Assembly (NCBI GenBank): GCA_030435675.1
Contig: CM059625.1
Location: 9,486,001-9,550,000 of the forward strand
DNA from: Steinernema hermaphroditum
Taxonomy: Eukaryota > Nematoda > Chromadorea > Rhabditida > Steinernematidae
Direction of reading: 5' to 3'
DNA length: 64,000 nt
The notes beneath the pieces were generated by a model. It saw only the letters and a program-made list of their open reading frames with translations, ran no database searches and was not told the origin of the DNA. Shown piece by piece: positions 48,697 to 60,804 of this stretch (position 1 is its first letter; every line of letters begins with the position of its first letter). The translations under genes and the position numbers were made by a program.

Positions 48697-50109
48697 TCAA
48701 AACCCAACCTAATATGTCGGTTTTTAAGTGAACACAATGTGTATGGGATGGTGAGATTAGCGCCTTGTAGGTCATCGTGAGCATGAATATCGATTCCAAA
48801 TGCTAATGAGGGGCATTTGCACTATAGCCATCTCTCTTGGGCAGTGGTGTTTTGTTTTGAATCTCGTTGCCTACAGCACATCTCAATAAGGGAGACGGGA
48901 GGTTTATGTGAAGTTCAAGCAGATCCTACTCAAAACTGGCAAAAGAGTAGAAAGAACCTTGTAAATTTGTTGACATTTAACATTGATCATCATCGTTATA
49001 TAAGAAACATAATTTATACCTATAAAAATGCTTATACCGATTAACACCACGGACGTCGGGCATGTAACGAGCACGTATAACGGCAGACTGCGAAGCCAAA
49101 TTCGTCGGTGAGCCGTTCATTGATACAGAGCGATAGAAGAGCAAAATGGCAGAAGTACGTGCTGGCCTATTTAGAAATTCCCAGAGAGAACAGGGTGGTC
49201 TGGGAGTATGCAGATGACTACGATCCTGCCCAGCGACATCGTCAAGTCGGCTAAAACGTATGATTCACTCTGGGCGAAAACGTCGCGGGAAGAAGAGGGG
49301 TGTTTTATCCGAAAACAGGAAACGGCCACCGACAGTGTTAATTTACGAAGATCGCGGCACGCATAACCGAGGCGTCAATATGCCCGAGATATAAATGTAT
49401 AGAACTATCAACGCAGAGCGAAAAATACACATATGCGCGTACATACGAACATAGCGCATCCGAAGACCTTTTCACCTGTGCCGAAGATAAGAAGCCGTAA
49501 TTCAAACGCAAGCTTCTTTAGACGATCGTCACGTCTTGCCCACGCCAAAGGACGACGTGGTGCATATGCCAAGGCCACACCTCTTCACGTCAAATGAAAT
49601 CACATATTCGAATCATCAAGTCAGATACGTGACATATCTGCTCGCGCCACACTTATGGAAGAGATTTGGACAGTTGTTTCTGATGTGTACGAACGTGGAC
49701 TTGCGGAACGGGTGTGTTTTTTGACTTTCCAGCAGCCGAAACTAAGAGGATTCAAGAGAGACGTCGGATTGTCGTGTTCGGTCAGCAAAGCTGACTTTGT
49801 AAGCGGAAGCTTCAGCCAGCGTCAGTGGGCGTCGTCGGCATGACTATATACTCAGCAATAATGATAATGGATCGCGAGATGGGCTACGTAATAATTTATT
49901 TGGAATCAAGACAATTATGCAGACGAAAACAGGTACACCGCTAAAGCGTTATCACAACAGAAGGAGAATTCAAATCGTTAGAGATCATATGCAGCTTTAG
50001 AAAACTAGTTCAGCATGGATTTTGTGGACTAGAGGACGGGCCCCTATCGGTAGTGTACAAAAGCTTCAAGTGAAAAGACGATAAAAGCGTTTCAAAGGCG
50101 GCTTCCCAT
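48697..50109. other. 1.4-kb intergenic region
   Basis: Upstream of the unknown Ser/Lys-rich gene and downstream of the PAF-AH-like gene. No exon, repeat or RNA gene is supported. Confidence 0.4.
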
Positions 50110-50912
50110 TCACGAGCTGAGAAGATTGTTGAGTGTGTTGAAGACGCTCTCGAACACCTTGCTGTACCCTTCCTGGGTCAAATGTGCGAAATCGAACATC
50201 ATTCCTGGTTCAATTGAGTCATTAGGACCTAAACCAAAAATGAATTTAATTAATACAGGCGCTTCCATACCCAGTGAAGACATGTCGCAGTCTATTATAT
50301 TTGCTAAACCTGCAAGGGTTTCTTCCAGCTTGCTATTCACCTTAGCGACCACTTCTCGTCTTACATTCCAATTACGGCCACTTGGCAACAGCTTCATGAT
50401 ATAGATTCGCGCATTTGGACGAAGAGTTTTGAGCAACGTGGCCACATCCTTCAACCCACTTAGGAGCTGAGACGCGTTCAGGTCAAGATCCGACCCTCCA
50501 ATGGAAACAACGATGGCCTACGTTGACTATAACCGGAAAGGCGGCAGAATACGGCACTAACCTTAGCTGTCGAACTCTTCAGTTCTCCGTTCTCGATTCT
50601 CCACAGTAGATTGGATATTCTATCTCCTATGATGCCGAAGCATACACAATGCATTGGGGCCAGGAAATCCTTGAAAAACTAAAGGCACAGAGCCTAAACC
50701 AAGTCCCTGTATTTGCATTTCTACCTTTGACTGTTCAAGGAGAGCAATATGGTCGTCGCCCAGAAAGAGGACTTCGGGTTCCTTCTCGCTTGCTTCCGAC
50801 ACGAAGTGCGCATGCTAAACATATGTATGCAACGAGTAACTCATCTGGCAGGTCCTTTTACCGTATCTTTCCAGCGAGAGTCGGGGAAATCATCGCGTGG
50901 TTTTCTCTCCAT
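50110..50912 (-). CDS. PAF acetylhydrolase Ib alpha-subunit-like SGNH protein (catalytic serine missing)
   Basis: Resembles PAFAH1B2/B3, SGNH-fold esterases that remove the sn-2 acetyl group of platelet-activating factor and bind LIS1. Exons from ATG 50912 (MERKPRDDFPDSRWKDT) run through SEASEKEPEVLFLGDDHIAL, CFGIIGDRISNLLWRIENGE, AIVVSIGGSDLDLN, LRPNARIYIMKLLPSGRNWN and MMFDFAHLTQEGYSKVFESV, ending NNLLSS. All blocks line up with the mammalian alpha subunits. The nucleophile block reads GDD instead of GDS (codon 50752-50754), and the oxyanion Asn block GTNN is GGSD. The Asp/His pair (DFAH) is kept. It is therefore probably non-catalytic and may serve as a binding partner. Small introns, all GT-AG in the model. 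The ATG is chosen because it aligns with the start of the family's N-terminal helix. Confidence 0.83.
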
Positions 50913-51203
50913 CAGTGTTGGAAATCTAGTAATTATCCGATTGACGTCTTTTCCAGCCGGCAGTAGTCGATGATCCAATTCGCCGCTGACTGGCAGTGTT
51001 TTTATGCGATTGTTGCGGAACATGAAGGCAATTCGCTTCGGGAGCCACGCCACTGTCGCGAGAGGACGTGAGGGTATGCCTCGGAAAAACACCCGTGGTA
51101 ATTTCTATTGTTAATTCACTTTTCTTCACACAATATTATTTGTACATGCAAGCTCTTTTGTACATGAGGCGTTAATTAGCATATATGCAACAGTATTTTC
51201 ATA

Positions 51204-51983
51204 CTACACCCTCCTCTTAGGGCTGAGAACGTTATTCAGAAATTGATCTTTTTCGAACCGATTCCCTTCCGGGTCGTGGTGAATAACAACGAAGTAACCT
51301 GAAGCCGGGACTTGAGTGCCAATACGACAGTCGCCAAAGGCATTCCTAAATCAGTCGCTTATCTTATTTGCCACATTTAATCCGTACTTCACAAATTTTC
51401 GCTCAAACACTCCGATACCAATTTGCTTGACTCCTTTCCATATCATTTGAGTGAAATGAGCGGCTGGCACTCGGAATCCGGGCCTATCAAAGCTGTAAAA
51501 CTTAATCTCGTCGTAGAATTCTTTGACGGTGAACTCGGCCAATTCCCTTTCGCCGACAGGTGCATAATTCCAATAAAACATTAAATTTTCTCCATCTAAA
51601 TAAAGGTATTACATTGTACCCTGTCGTACTGTTCTTAAAAGGGGCTTTTCATAGAATAAGCCGAAGTCATCAATTCAACAACATCTAACCTACTTTTCCG
51701 GCTATGTACAAGACAGGGTTGAGCAACGGCCCGGGTACCCAGCCTTTGTGCATAATGTTCACAGTTCAGGCTCATAGTTTTGTTAAGGGTGACGCTTTTG
51801 ACTCCGTGCAAGCTGCGGTAGAAGTTGTACTGCTCGAGAACCTAGCGGAACGTAACGGTCTACAGACTTCTCTATCCTTACCTGTTGGGCAAAGAAGTCA
51901 CGGTCGAGTTTTGCCCTCACAAGATAAAAAAACAAAACAAAGATGGCGATGGAACGACTTGGAACCAGTGCCATGGTCGACAT
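51204..51983 (-). CDS. CAP/SCP-domain (GAPR-1/GLIPR2-like) secreted protein
   Basis: ATG 51983 starts a signal peptide (STMALVPSRSIAIFVLFFYL, then VRAKLDRDF). The CAP domain follows: VLEQYNFYRSLHGVKSVTLN, CEHYAQRLGTRAVAQPC, GENLMFYWNY (CAP motif 4 region), VKEFYDEIKFYSFDRPGF, AAHFTQMIWKGVKQIGIGVF (the HFTQ-x-W-K signature with one of the two His), then GYFVVIHHDPEGNRFEKDQF and the family's basic end SPKRRV at 51204. Length and the late HFT.. / G-YFVV order fit GLIPR2-type single-domain CAP proteins rather than venom-allergen forms with a Cys-rich hinge. Function is unknown; CAP proteins often bind sterols or lipids. The intron between AQPCLVHSRK and GENL is about 100 bp and its exact donor is uncertain. 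Confidence 0.85.
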
Positions 51984-52500
51984 CTGAAGACGGCAATTCC
52001 TTCTCACCGGCTTTTGTACCTGAAGCCGCTAACAGCAGTAGAACAAGTTCTCTTGCAGCAAGCAGGAAACAACAGACAGCATGAATCGAAGCCGCCCGTA
52101 GGAACTTGTTTTTTCGTTAGCAAAAGAATGGCTGTGAAAATGATCTTATCACAGGATGTTTTGCTATCCGGCTAAGGGCAGCGAAGCAAAAGTGCACCCA
52201 CGTTTTGCTATGTGTAGAGTTTTTTCATGTCGCCCCGCTTTCTTCATGTTTGTCAACAACAGGGAGAGAAGAGAACGTGGAAACGGATATCGCTTATCCA
52301 GCGGATAAGTAAAGAAATACGACAAACCTGTTGTGTTAAAGCAATAGAGATAGAGAAATTCGTTAGAAAGCATTTCCGCCTTCTAGTGGCTTCCTGTTCT
52401 GCAAGTTGAAAATATGCTTTGCGGTTGAGATCATAATTCAATAAACTTGTTTACAAAAGTTTATTTGTACATTACGTAGAACACGTATAACCGTATTGAG
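51984..52500. other. Gap between CAP gene and LRR-Ig-Fn3 receptor gene
   Basis: About 500 bp without supported exons, between the CAP start and the LRR-Ig-Fn3 stop. Likely the CAP promoter and receptor 3' UTR. Confidence 0.4.
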
Positions 52501-55500
52501 CTAGACAGCGATGTCTTCAACTGTAAGAAGATGACCGTTACTCGTGTCGTGGTTCGATGTGGAGGGGAACCCTGTGAGAGAATGGGACTGCGCCAGTAGT
52601 TCAGATGTCTGAAATGGGATTGTGTATGGTGTTAGCTAACAAGGGAACATCCCCAAGTGTCCGACGAGTTAGGAGCTGAGATGTGGCGCGGCTTGTAGAC
52701 GGTCTTCTAACTAAGAAAACGCACATAATCTCATCGGCCATAAATCAGTCGGGCTACCATAAAGATGGTCATGAAGTTGCAAAAATTGTAAGGTCTCCTG
52801 GTGCGATGTCCCTGACTAGTCAGAATATACGGTATTTTTGTCCGATTTTGGACGGGGTTTTTAAGGATTTCGGCATTTAGAGCCAAAATTAACATTACCA
52901 GTTAACAACCATGTTCTTTTAGCAAGAAAAGGGGTCAAAAAATGACAAAAACTGACATGAAAACCGTATATTCTGACTAGTCAGGGACATCGCACCAGGA
53001 GACCTTACAATTTTTGCAACTTCATGACCATCTTTATGGTAGCCCGACTGATTTATGGCCGATGAGATTATGTGCGTTTTCTTAGTTAGAAGACCGTCTA
53101 CAAGCCGCGCCACATCTCAGCTCCTAACTCGTCGGGCACTTGGGGATGTTCCCTTGTAAGTTAATCGGTACCTGAGATCTGTTCTCGAATGTAATCGAAT
53201 GGGAAAGAGCGTTCCCGTTCCTGGAAGAATTCGAAAGGAAGCTCTGACCGCTGAGACTTTGATTCATGCGGGACCTGTAAAGAGGCTCTCATCTACGTGC
53301 GTAACTGCTTGTGAACACGTACCGGTATTTAGCTTGTTGCCAGATATGGAAGCGAACGTAGAATGTACGGAAACACACGAGAACGCATAGTGAGGTAAGA
53401 ATTAAAAATGATGTTACTACGGTTGACCAGCTAAGGGACCCCCAAAACGAGAGATTGGGTTGAGTCTGCACGTCAACGCAACTTAAGTGGAACGTATTGC
53501 TCTGACTTCCTTCAAACAGAACATAAGCAAGGCAAAATGTATAGTTCTGAAATTATCCATTTAAAAATTGTTCTTTTTATATTTAATATTACCTGATTTG
53601 ATTTTAGTCTCATGACATTGTAGCTGAACCATGGATTCTGCAAAGACAGCTGAATTGCTCGCGCACTAGTTTTTCCGGTTTCCGACACGTTCAGAAACAG
53701 CCTCACTCTGTCATTTGCTCTGATCCTTAGGGAGTTGTTCCATGCCAGAGAGACGTAGTGCGATCCGACCTAGAACCCTTTTAGAATCTGACTTTCGGTT
53801 GTAATCACCTCTAGCGGATAGATGTTGATAAATGGATGATCTATGTCAAGACGTATGGTTCGTTGGCTAGTGTAACCACCACTGGTGACAGTGCATCTGT
53901 ATTCTCCCGAATCGCTGGACAGTAAAACGTCAAATCGCAGCTGTTCAGAAGTTGCAAGAATGCGAGGACGGTCGATGCTCCTTGTCGGAAGAAACTCATA
54001 TCCCGAGCTGTGCATTCCTATTGCCGTAGAAGCGCGGTTTTCCATCCGGTAGGCTGCTGCGAGCTGTTCAGACGTCTAAAAATAACATGGATATTGACTG
54101 CGCGACTAAATAACATACGTTGTTGACGACAATCTGGCTTCCGTTCGGAAATGTCCACATTATAATTGCGTCATTAATATTTGCGCTACAGAAAAGAGAA
54201 AAATATTCTCCCACGCTTGAGCCTGTTCGGTCGCCAAAGGGGAGAATAGGCTTTATCCGGCAGGACTCAACGAGATTCATAGCTAACAGATCCTTCAACC
54301 TAATGACGTCTTAAATTTCACCGCCAACAGGCTGAACATACTTGACAAAATGACCGGATGAGGTTGAACAGTTGGCCGTTTCGGGATTTACAATCGTCGT
54401 GTAGTACGTCTGAATAGACTTCTGCAAGCAGCTGCACTGCAGAGGGCATCCTGACAGTTCGACCTTCGAAGCTTTTGATAATATTTCTTCAGGAAGAATT
54501 TCGAGGGATGTATTGCTAACATTAATTCTAAACTTATCGATTGTAGCAACTTCGAAATAACTCAAAAATACTCGTAGAGCAAAGTTGTGTTGACAAATGC
54601 ATGTGGCGACAAAAAAGAGAATCTTCTGTTGTTGCTCAGATTTACGATCTGGAGGCTCGGAGTGCGTGAAAATGCACGCGCTTCCACAACTCGCAAAGTG
54701 TCCGTGTAAGACAGATCGAAGACCTAAAGGCATAACCATCGAAGAAAATACGTGAAATGGAGGAGCAAACCTGTAGAACAGGCTGGCTCAGATCACCCGA
54801 TGATATTTTTGTTATCGGATTGCCACTAATGTTCAATACCCTCAGTCCAACGAGCTGCTTGAAATCACTGCCCGGTATTGTTGTCAGATTATTAAAGGAC
54901 AAGTCGAGAATTTCGAGCTGATATAAAGGGGAAAACGAGTCGTAGTCAAAGCGCTGGATGTAGTTGTAGCTGACGTCGATTCGTCGGAGCCTTTGTGCCG
55001 CGAAAAAGTTGCTGCTTTGCACTGCGATCAAGTGGTTGTGAGCGAGACTAATGAATTCCAAGTTCGGCGTAAATCGTAACATATGTTCGCTGATCGACTG
55101 CAAAAGAGTCACGAACTGTTTTATGGTTCTATTTACCGAGAGAACGTTGTTGTTCAGGTAGAGACGACGTAGTTTAAAGAGTCTAAACGCTTCCCAGTCG
55201 ATAAGACCTATAAGATTGTAGTCGAGATACAGATCCTCCACGTTTGGAAACATTAGAAAGGAGTCTCTTCCCAATAGCTGAACGATCTCTTTGTAAGAAT
55301 CGAAAATGAATGTCTCACCGTTAGATGATTGTAGGATAAATTAACTGAGATGACGGAAGGGAAGGAGAGATGTCTCAGTGACTCAACGTGTTCCAGACGA
55401 TTTCTAGACAGATCCAGGTATGCCAAATTTGGAATTACAGGAAAACTGCTCATATCGAGGAGTTCACAGTCGTTGAACGAGAGTCGCTGAATCGCGCTTA

Positions 55501-55711
55501 ACCAGGGAATTGTTGGAACAGCTGCGAAGAATTCTTCCGTCTGACTGGCGGTCATTTGGGAACAGGCTATTTCCTTTCTCGCTAAAATTCACCTTTATTT
55601 TTGTTTTAGAATTCCCTTACCGTGACACTGACATTGTTTTGGACAAGTCCAATGTGCACTTGCCAGGAGTACGGTAGCGAAGAAAAGAATTAAGCCGAAT
55701 GAACTACTCAT
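52501..55711 (-). CDS. LRR-Ig-Fn3 single-pass transmembrane receptor
   Basis: Cell-surface receptor or adhesion protein of the LRR-Ig(-Fn3) group (LRFN/LINGO-like architecture; C. elegans IGLR proteins are distant analogues). ATG 55711 begins a signal peptide (MSSSFGLILFFATVLLASAH) and an LRRNT cysteine cluster (WTCPKQCQCH). Leucine-rich repeats follow (LAYLDLSRNRLEHVESLRHL; VEDLYLDYNLIGLI; LEFISLAHNHLIAV; LEILDLSFNNLTTIPGSDF), then an LRRCT (LSGCPLQCSCLQKS), one Ig domain (SLFCSANINDAIIMWTFPNG to SGEYRCTVTSGGYTSQRTIR), an Fn3-like module (VGSHYVSLAWNNSLRIRAND to YTFCLAYVLFEGSQSNTF), a TM helix (STVVTSFLILTSLCVLVCF) and a Ser/Asn-rich cytosolic tail ending LLTVEDIAV at 52501. The last intron (52609-53171) holds a 517-bp foldback transposon; the others are about 36-56 bp. 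The ligand is unknown. Confidence 0.85.
52640..53156. mobile_element. 517-bp foldback DNA transposon (MITE), TAA target duplication
   Basis: Two 194-bp terminal inverted repeats (52640-52833 and 52963-53156) differ at about one position and begin CAAGGGAACATCCCCAAGTG. A 129-bp unrelated spacer lies between. TAA flanks both ends (52637-52639 and 53157-53159), a likely 3-bp target duplication. No transposase is encoded. Near-identical arms imply a recent insertion. It sits in the last intron of the LRR-Ig-Fn3 gene, leaving the splice sites intact. Confidence 0.85.
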
Positions 55712-58065
55712 TGTGGCAACGTTTCAGCCTCACTTTCATCTTTTGCTGATAGCGTTCATCACGCAGTTGATATCCCGAAAAATGCGGACCATTACATAGA
55801 CGTAAGTAAAATTGGAAGGATAGGAAATTTGATTTGCATGGCTGACAACTATTGCGCGCTTCAGATGGTGGATAGCAGGTCTGCGGTAGTGAGGCGAACA
55901 GAAATTACGCTTAAGTAACAGTCAACGGTAAAAGAGCGAACCGTGTTCTGACTTCACACGCGAGTCACGTCAATTGGCACTCAAGAACATTGCGAATTTG
56001 TTGGGATTGTGCCCTATGTATTCCCCAAAGGCAATTTATATCCAAATGGACTTATCGGCTGTGCTGTTTTTGGTTGTAGTGCCAACAAAGTGAAGAAAAT
56101 GAACGATGAACGAGGCACTGATTGGAAAAGGCATTTACATAATCTCCTGTTGTGGACGTTGACCCCTTCGCATCCTATTGAGGATATTCTTAAGCGGTAG
56201 TGAAACTAGATTTGCGAAGCGACTCGAATGGATGCAAATTGCGGAGTCTCGCTTTAGCGATGCTCACTCCCTTAATCGCTTGCAAACGACAAAACTGCAA
56301 TCCTTCATGTGAATTTGAGCCGTGCGTTCCGAATATGCAATAACAAGCGAAACACGAAAGAAAAAAGAGGAAGTTGTGGGAAAACAAATTCATGAATAAA
56401 TTTCGCAGTAATTATGTTGTCTGCACAATAGTCGAACCGAGTGAAGATGAGCCTTATTCCCCCTCCCCCCGACAGTGACACAAATTCGGGGAGGGATTAC
56501 TACCAGCGATGAACAATGGCTGGCAGATCTCAAGGGCGATAACCGAATGTCGCGGTAATCCCCAATGATTGGTGATTTGCTTGCTGACGATCGCCCTTCC
56601 GCCCGCAACGCGCATATTATTAATTACGTACGGGGAGGTTAAGAAAGCAAGCGGACATGCAATACCAACACGCATGGTAGCCCCGACCAGCCCGAAAGGG
56701 ACATTTCAATCATCATCCATATGCAAACCGGCGGAGGAGGGGCAGTTGAGTGGCGGTAATATTGCTGTGAAATGACTTTACGAAAAGTTCAAGATGGCGG
56801 CAGGGACGGCCAGTCAAATAGCCGAACGGATCAGTCGACACTTGATACATCCTCCGACCTCGGCGCATTCGTTAGAATGCACTATTAATTGAAAACTATC
56901 GTTGACATTGCCAGGAGAGATTAAACATATTCGTCTTTTGCACGCGCTGCATGCCAAATACACTCACGCACCTAATTCATAGGAAACGATGCCCGCTTTT
57001 GGCTAACGTCGCAGGCTTATATCACTCTTCCACGATCGCTTTGCAATTGAGGCACGACGAGAACCGTGACCGACAGAAGTATTTGCATGACGAATGACCG
57101 ACGGGAATTGGCGTCTTCTTCGAGGCAATCATCGTTTGATGGACGGCGTGCCAACTTGTTCAAACGCGATTATGCCGTGTATTATTTATGTAGTTCGGCA
57201 AGAATAAACATGACTCTTTGCAACTGGCTCTTTAGCGAAAATGCAACAGACGAACGAAATGCTTATGATTCCCAGTGAGTGCAACTTGGGTGGACGGTAT
57301 AAATCCGATTACACGCGTCAATCATCGAATGACACCGAGATGGGAAAGTGTCAAGAAGATGAGTGGGGAACATATCATAGACAGAGTTAAGGTGATGTGA
57401 CAGATTTTTGGGATATCGATGCTATTGTACAGGATTGATTTGTACCAATATGGACGAAAAACGCAGTTCTTACAACAGCATGAGAAGGCACTACTTTCCA
57501 AAGACATCACTCAGAGTTTGCAACCAAGAGGACATTAGTGCAGCCAACCGTCACAGGCGCATCTGATTACGGGTGGCGGATTTGATCTCTTTACTGCCCT
57601 CCGCGTCAGCAAATAAGGAGTAGCCAAGACGGCCACTCAAACGGCCGCTATTCTCAATGAGTCTAACAAATAAGCCGATCGTACGTCTCAAATCCGTTAA
57701 TGAGGGTCAATAAATAGCGGTTTACTCTTACTGGTCGTTCTTGGAGGAATATATTCACCAGCATCGCCTCATTTTCCAGTTAAAAAATGATCAACTGGCA
57801 TCATATGCCACACTTCCAAAAAGCAATACAAGCGGAAAGCAGTTGCAAAACTAACTGAATCCCTCTCTGATTGCCATGTTCCATGCGTGGTCGCAAACAA
57901 GATTAAGTGTCATGGCCTCTAACAATAGGGATCGTGATTGCGACTTGCTCAGTGCGGCCCACCCAAATTTATGCTCATTACGCTAACAGTTGTTGATGCG
58001 CTAATGAGGACAACGCGAAACATGAAACAACACACTCAACGCGCAATTAACATAAGCTCGTTGAC
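55712..58065. other. 2.35-kb intergenic region upstream of the LRR-Ig-Fn3 gene
   Basis: No exon with family similarity or connected splice signals. Small G- and C-rich patches near 56460-56620. Probably promoter and enhancer sequence of the receptor gene plus the 3' flank of the channel gene. Confidence 0.4.
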
Positions 58066-59963
58066 TTAAGCAAGTAGATGAGGAGAGCTCAGCATGATTC
58101 CGCACGTCGAAATCACGATGAATGCTGTAAAGACGAAAAGACACAGACGATCGACAACCATAGCAGCAAATCGCCAGTCGTCTTCCGCATCTTCCTCCTA
58201 TAGGTTAATCACTGTCCACAGTAGGAGAGAACGATTTGCCGAACCTTTGCATCGAGCTCCATTTTGTGTTGAAATGCTCTCAAGTATTCATTGGTCTGCT
58301 TCAGCTGCTCGCATACTTCCACAAACATAGCTTCCGAACAAACTCCGAATTCCGATTGTTTCTGAATTCCATCTGCCTTTGGTCCTTTGATCGCTGCAGC
58401 GTTTGCACCTGGAGAGCTACGCTGGACCGAGCTATACACGTACTCGCGCATCAAATATTGAGCACTGAGAGCGGCATCGCAAACTGTGAAAGGAGCAAAG
58501 CTGGAGAAGGATTTGGATCGTGCTGTTGATCTGAGCCCACCAGTGGCAAATGCTTTTTTGAAAGATTTCACTCCAGGGCGGCGCATAAGGAGAATCCAAG
58601 GAAGCCAGTACAGTAAGCACAACCGCAGCTAAAGAAAAGGAATATGTAGGGTAAACGAAGGCGACTTACAAAAGGGGACATCTCGTGGGTGAACAGTTTC
58701 CGATTGTGCAAATTGAGGACAAGGACTGTGAACACTACTGACGCCGACACCACTAACATACAGCACGAAAAATAAACACCTGAATGTAATGAAATAAAAC
58801 GATTAGCTTCACTTTGAAAGTTATCCACCTATCAGAGGAATCGCTTCTGATGTAGGAGGAGTCATTTCGGCTACCATACTCAGAAAAAAGCACACGGAAA
58901 GAAGAATTGTTATCTCTGCAGGAATGGTGGTAGATTGATGTTTGAAGACGGTAATGTACCTAGCGTTATTTTCTCACCTGCTTCAGGAGGTAGAGTAAAG
59001 CCGAGCACAGTCATTAGACAAATGAGAAGACTGGGAACTATCAGGTTGAAGGCATAATAAAGAGTTCGTCTTTGAATTATCAGATAAAAGTAGATCGACT
59101 GAAAAGTCTGCTGGTTAAACTGAGTGGTTTCTATCCGCGCAGGCGTTGCAAGTAAGTTCCACTCTCCGTTTTCAACATAATATGAAGTATCCATAGCGGA
59201 CGTGGTGCTCGCGTCTCTGTTGTCTGGGAATCGAATCGACAAGTCCAGTGATTCTCCGCTGTATGTCCATGAACCAAACTGGATTCCTTCCGTTAGCATC
59301 TACAGGTACAAAGCTACCTTTAAATGACAGACTTGGTTGTCAAATGGAAACCAGGTGATGTCGATCTTGCAGCTGAGTTTCAAAATTCCCGGTGGCACTT
59401 GGACGACTTTTCCGTCGTAGTGCACAATAATGTTAACTGGAAAAGTAGAGTCGAAATTCTCGTCTGCGCTGAAAACATCTAATGGCATAGTGTTGAGCCT
59501 TGTTCAATACCTATTATACAAAAGCACATCAGGCCGCCATATGCTGTGCGACGATCCAGGAAAGCGGATGTCAGTGATGCCCGCATATTCTGCTGGATCC
59601 CATCTCAGCTTGCTGTCGGACCAGGTCTGTATTAAAGTATTTACGAAAAATCACATTACAAAAATATGAAAAAATTAAGATATTTTCATAAAAATAGTTC
59701 TTACGTATTCAATCCAGGTAAGCAAAGTGATGACTTGATTTTTCTCGTCCTGAAAATGGCGGGTTAGGCATCACAAAACGTTTACTTACCACGTCCAAAA
59801 TTTGCTGTAAATAAAGCTTCACACTAACTTTTAGTGCTTCCGTGTAATTGGAAACTGGACGAACGAAAGGATCGTAGTTGTGTCGTAGATCTCGGAACAA
59901 CCGAAACTCTTCGTCGAGAGAGAGCGCAACTACGAACAAACTGACAAGCAACGTTAGTAGCAT
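58066..59963 (-). CDS. Cys-loop ligand-gated cation channel subunit, nicotinic type, non-alpha
   Basis: Pentameric ligand-gated channel subunit. ATG 59963 begins a signal peptide ([20 protein letters not shown]). The extracellular domain shows [49 protein letters not shown], the Cys-loop [15 protein letters not shown] and [10 protein letters not shown]. The loop C region ([20 protein letters not shown]) lacks the vicinal Cys pair, so this is a non-alpha subunit. TM1 starts [21 protein letters not shown]2 follows [20 protein letters not shown], whose Glu at -1' predicts cation selectivity. TM3 starts [21 protein letters not shown] long M3-M4 loop follows, and M4 is [20 protein letters not shown]. 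Stop at 58066. The first ATG is preferred over an upstream in-frame non-ATG start. Confidence 0.9.
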
Positions 59964-60804
59964 CTCGATTAACAAAAACTGTGGTTGTCTACCCTATTTA
60001 GGAAAAAATTTGATTAGTCCAATTGCATTTTATGCTTCAGTGTTCACTAATGCAGCCATTTCAATACCATACTTTATTAAATAAACAACAATTAAAATCT
60101 CTGAGGCAAAAAAAAAAATCAGAAGAATGTAACAACAAATGTTAAAAATCACCAAATAGAGTCGCCTTCGCCAGTTATCAAAGACGACACCACAGGTTCA
60201 AGACTTGAACGCGGCGCTGGAGATGAGTCCTTTGACCGCCTTTTTTGGCGTTGTGCAATGGATAAAGATGAACGCTAAAATGAGGACGCTACAGTAACTC
60301 ATATGAAACACGAAGGAACATGGATTAAGAGACCTTCAACCGTTTGACACTTGACCACCTGACGGGACCTCCAGACCTTAGAATAACACTAAAAACACAT
60401 TAGATAGTTTAAAACTGCAAGCTCTATCATTACTTAAGACACATAGCTTTATGTACAGATACTGTGATTATTACATAACACCATTGTTAGCAACAACGGG
60501 TAAATCAACAAGATTTGACAAGTCTTTGAGCATTTTTATGGAATACACAGTCAAAAATAAAAAGTGGACGATCACGAGAGAAAAAGCGAATAGGACTAGT
60601 AACAAGTAAACAAAAGGTGTTAACAGTTAGTGTCAAGGCAAAGGCGTCAAGGATTTGCATAAATGTTTGTGGTTAAAGCACTTTGAGGGTAAAGCCAAAG
60701 CAACACAAGATTAGATCACAATGAAAACAATATGAGACATTTGTACCCAAAGCCAAAGGCAACGTAGACCGTGACGAGAACCCGCCCGAAGCACGGAAAG
60801 TATT
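59964..60804. other. AT-rich intergenic region
   Basis: About 840 bp between the channel start and the liprin stop, both on the minus strand. AT-rich, with no exon or repeat supported. Confidence 0.4.

Noticed and set aside
52683..53113. Two identical 50-codon frames (MARLVDGLLTKK...)
   Set aside because: They are the same sequence on opposite arms of the MITE, not a gene.
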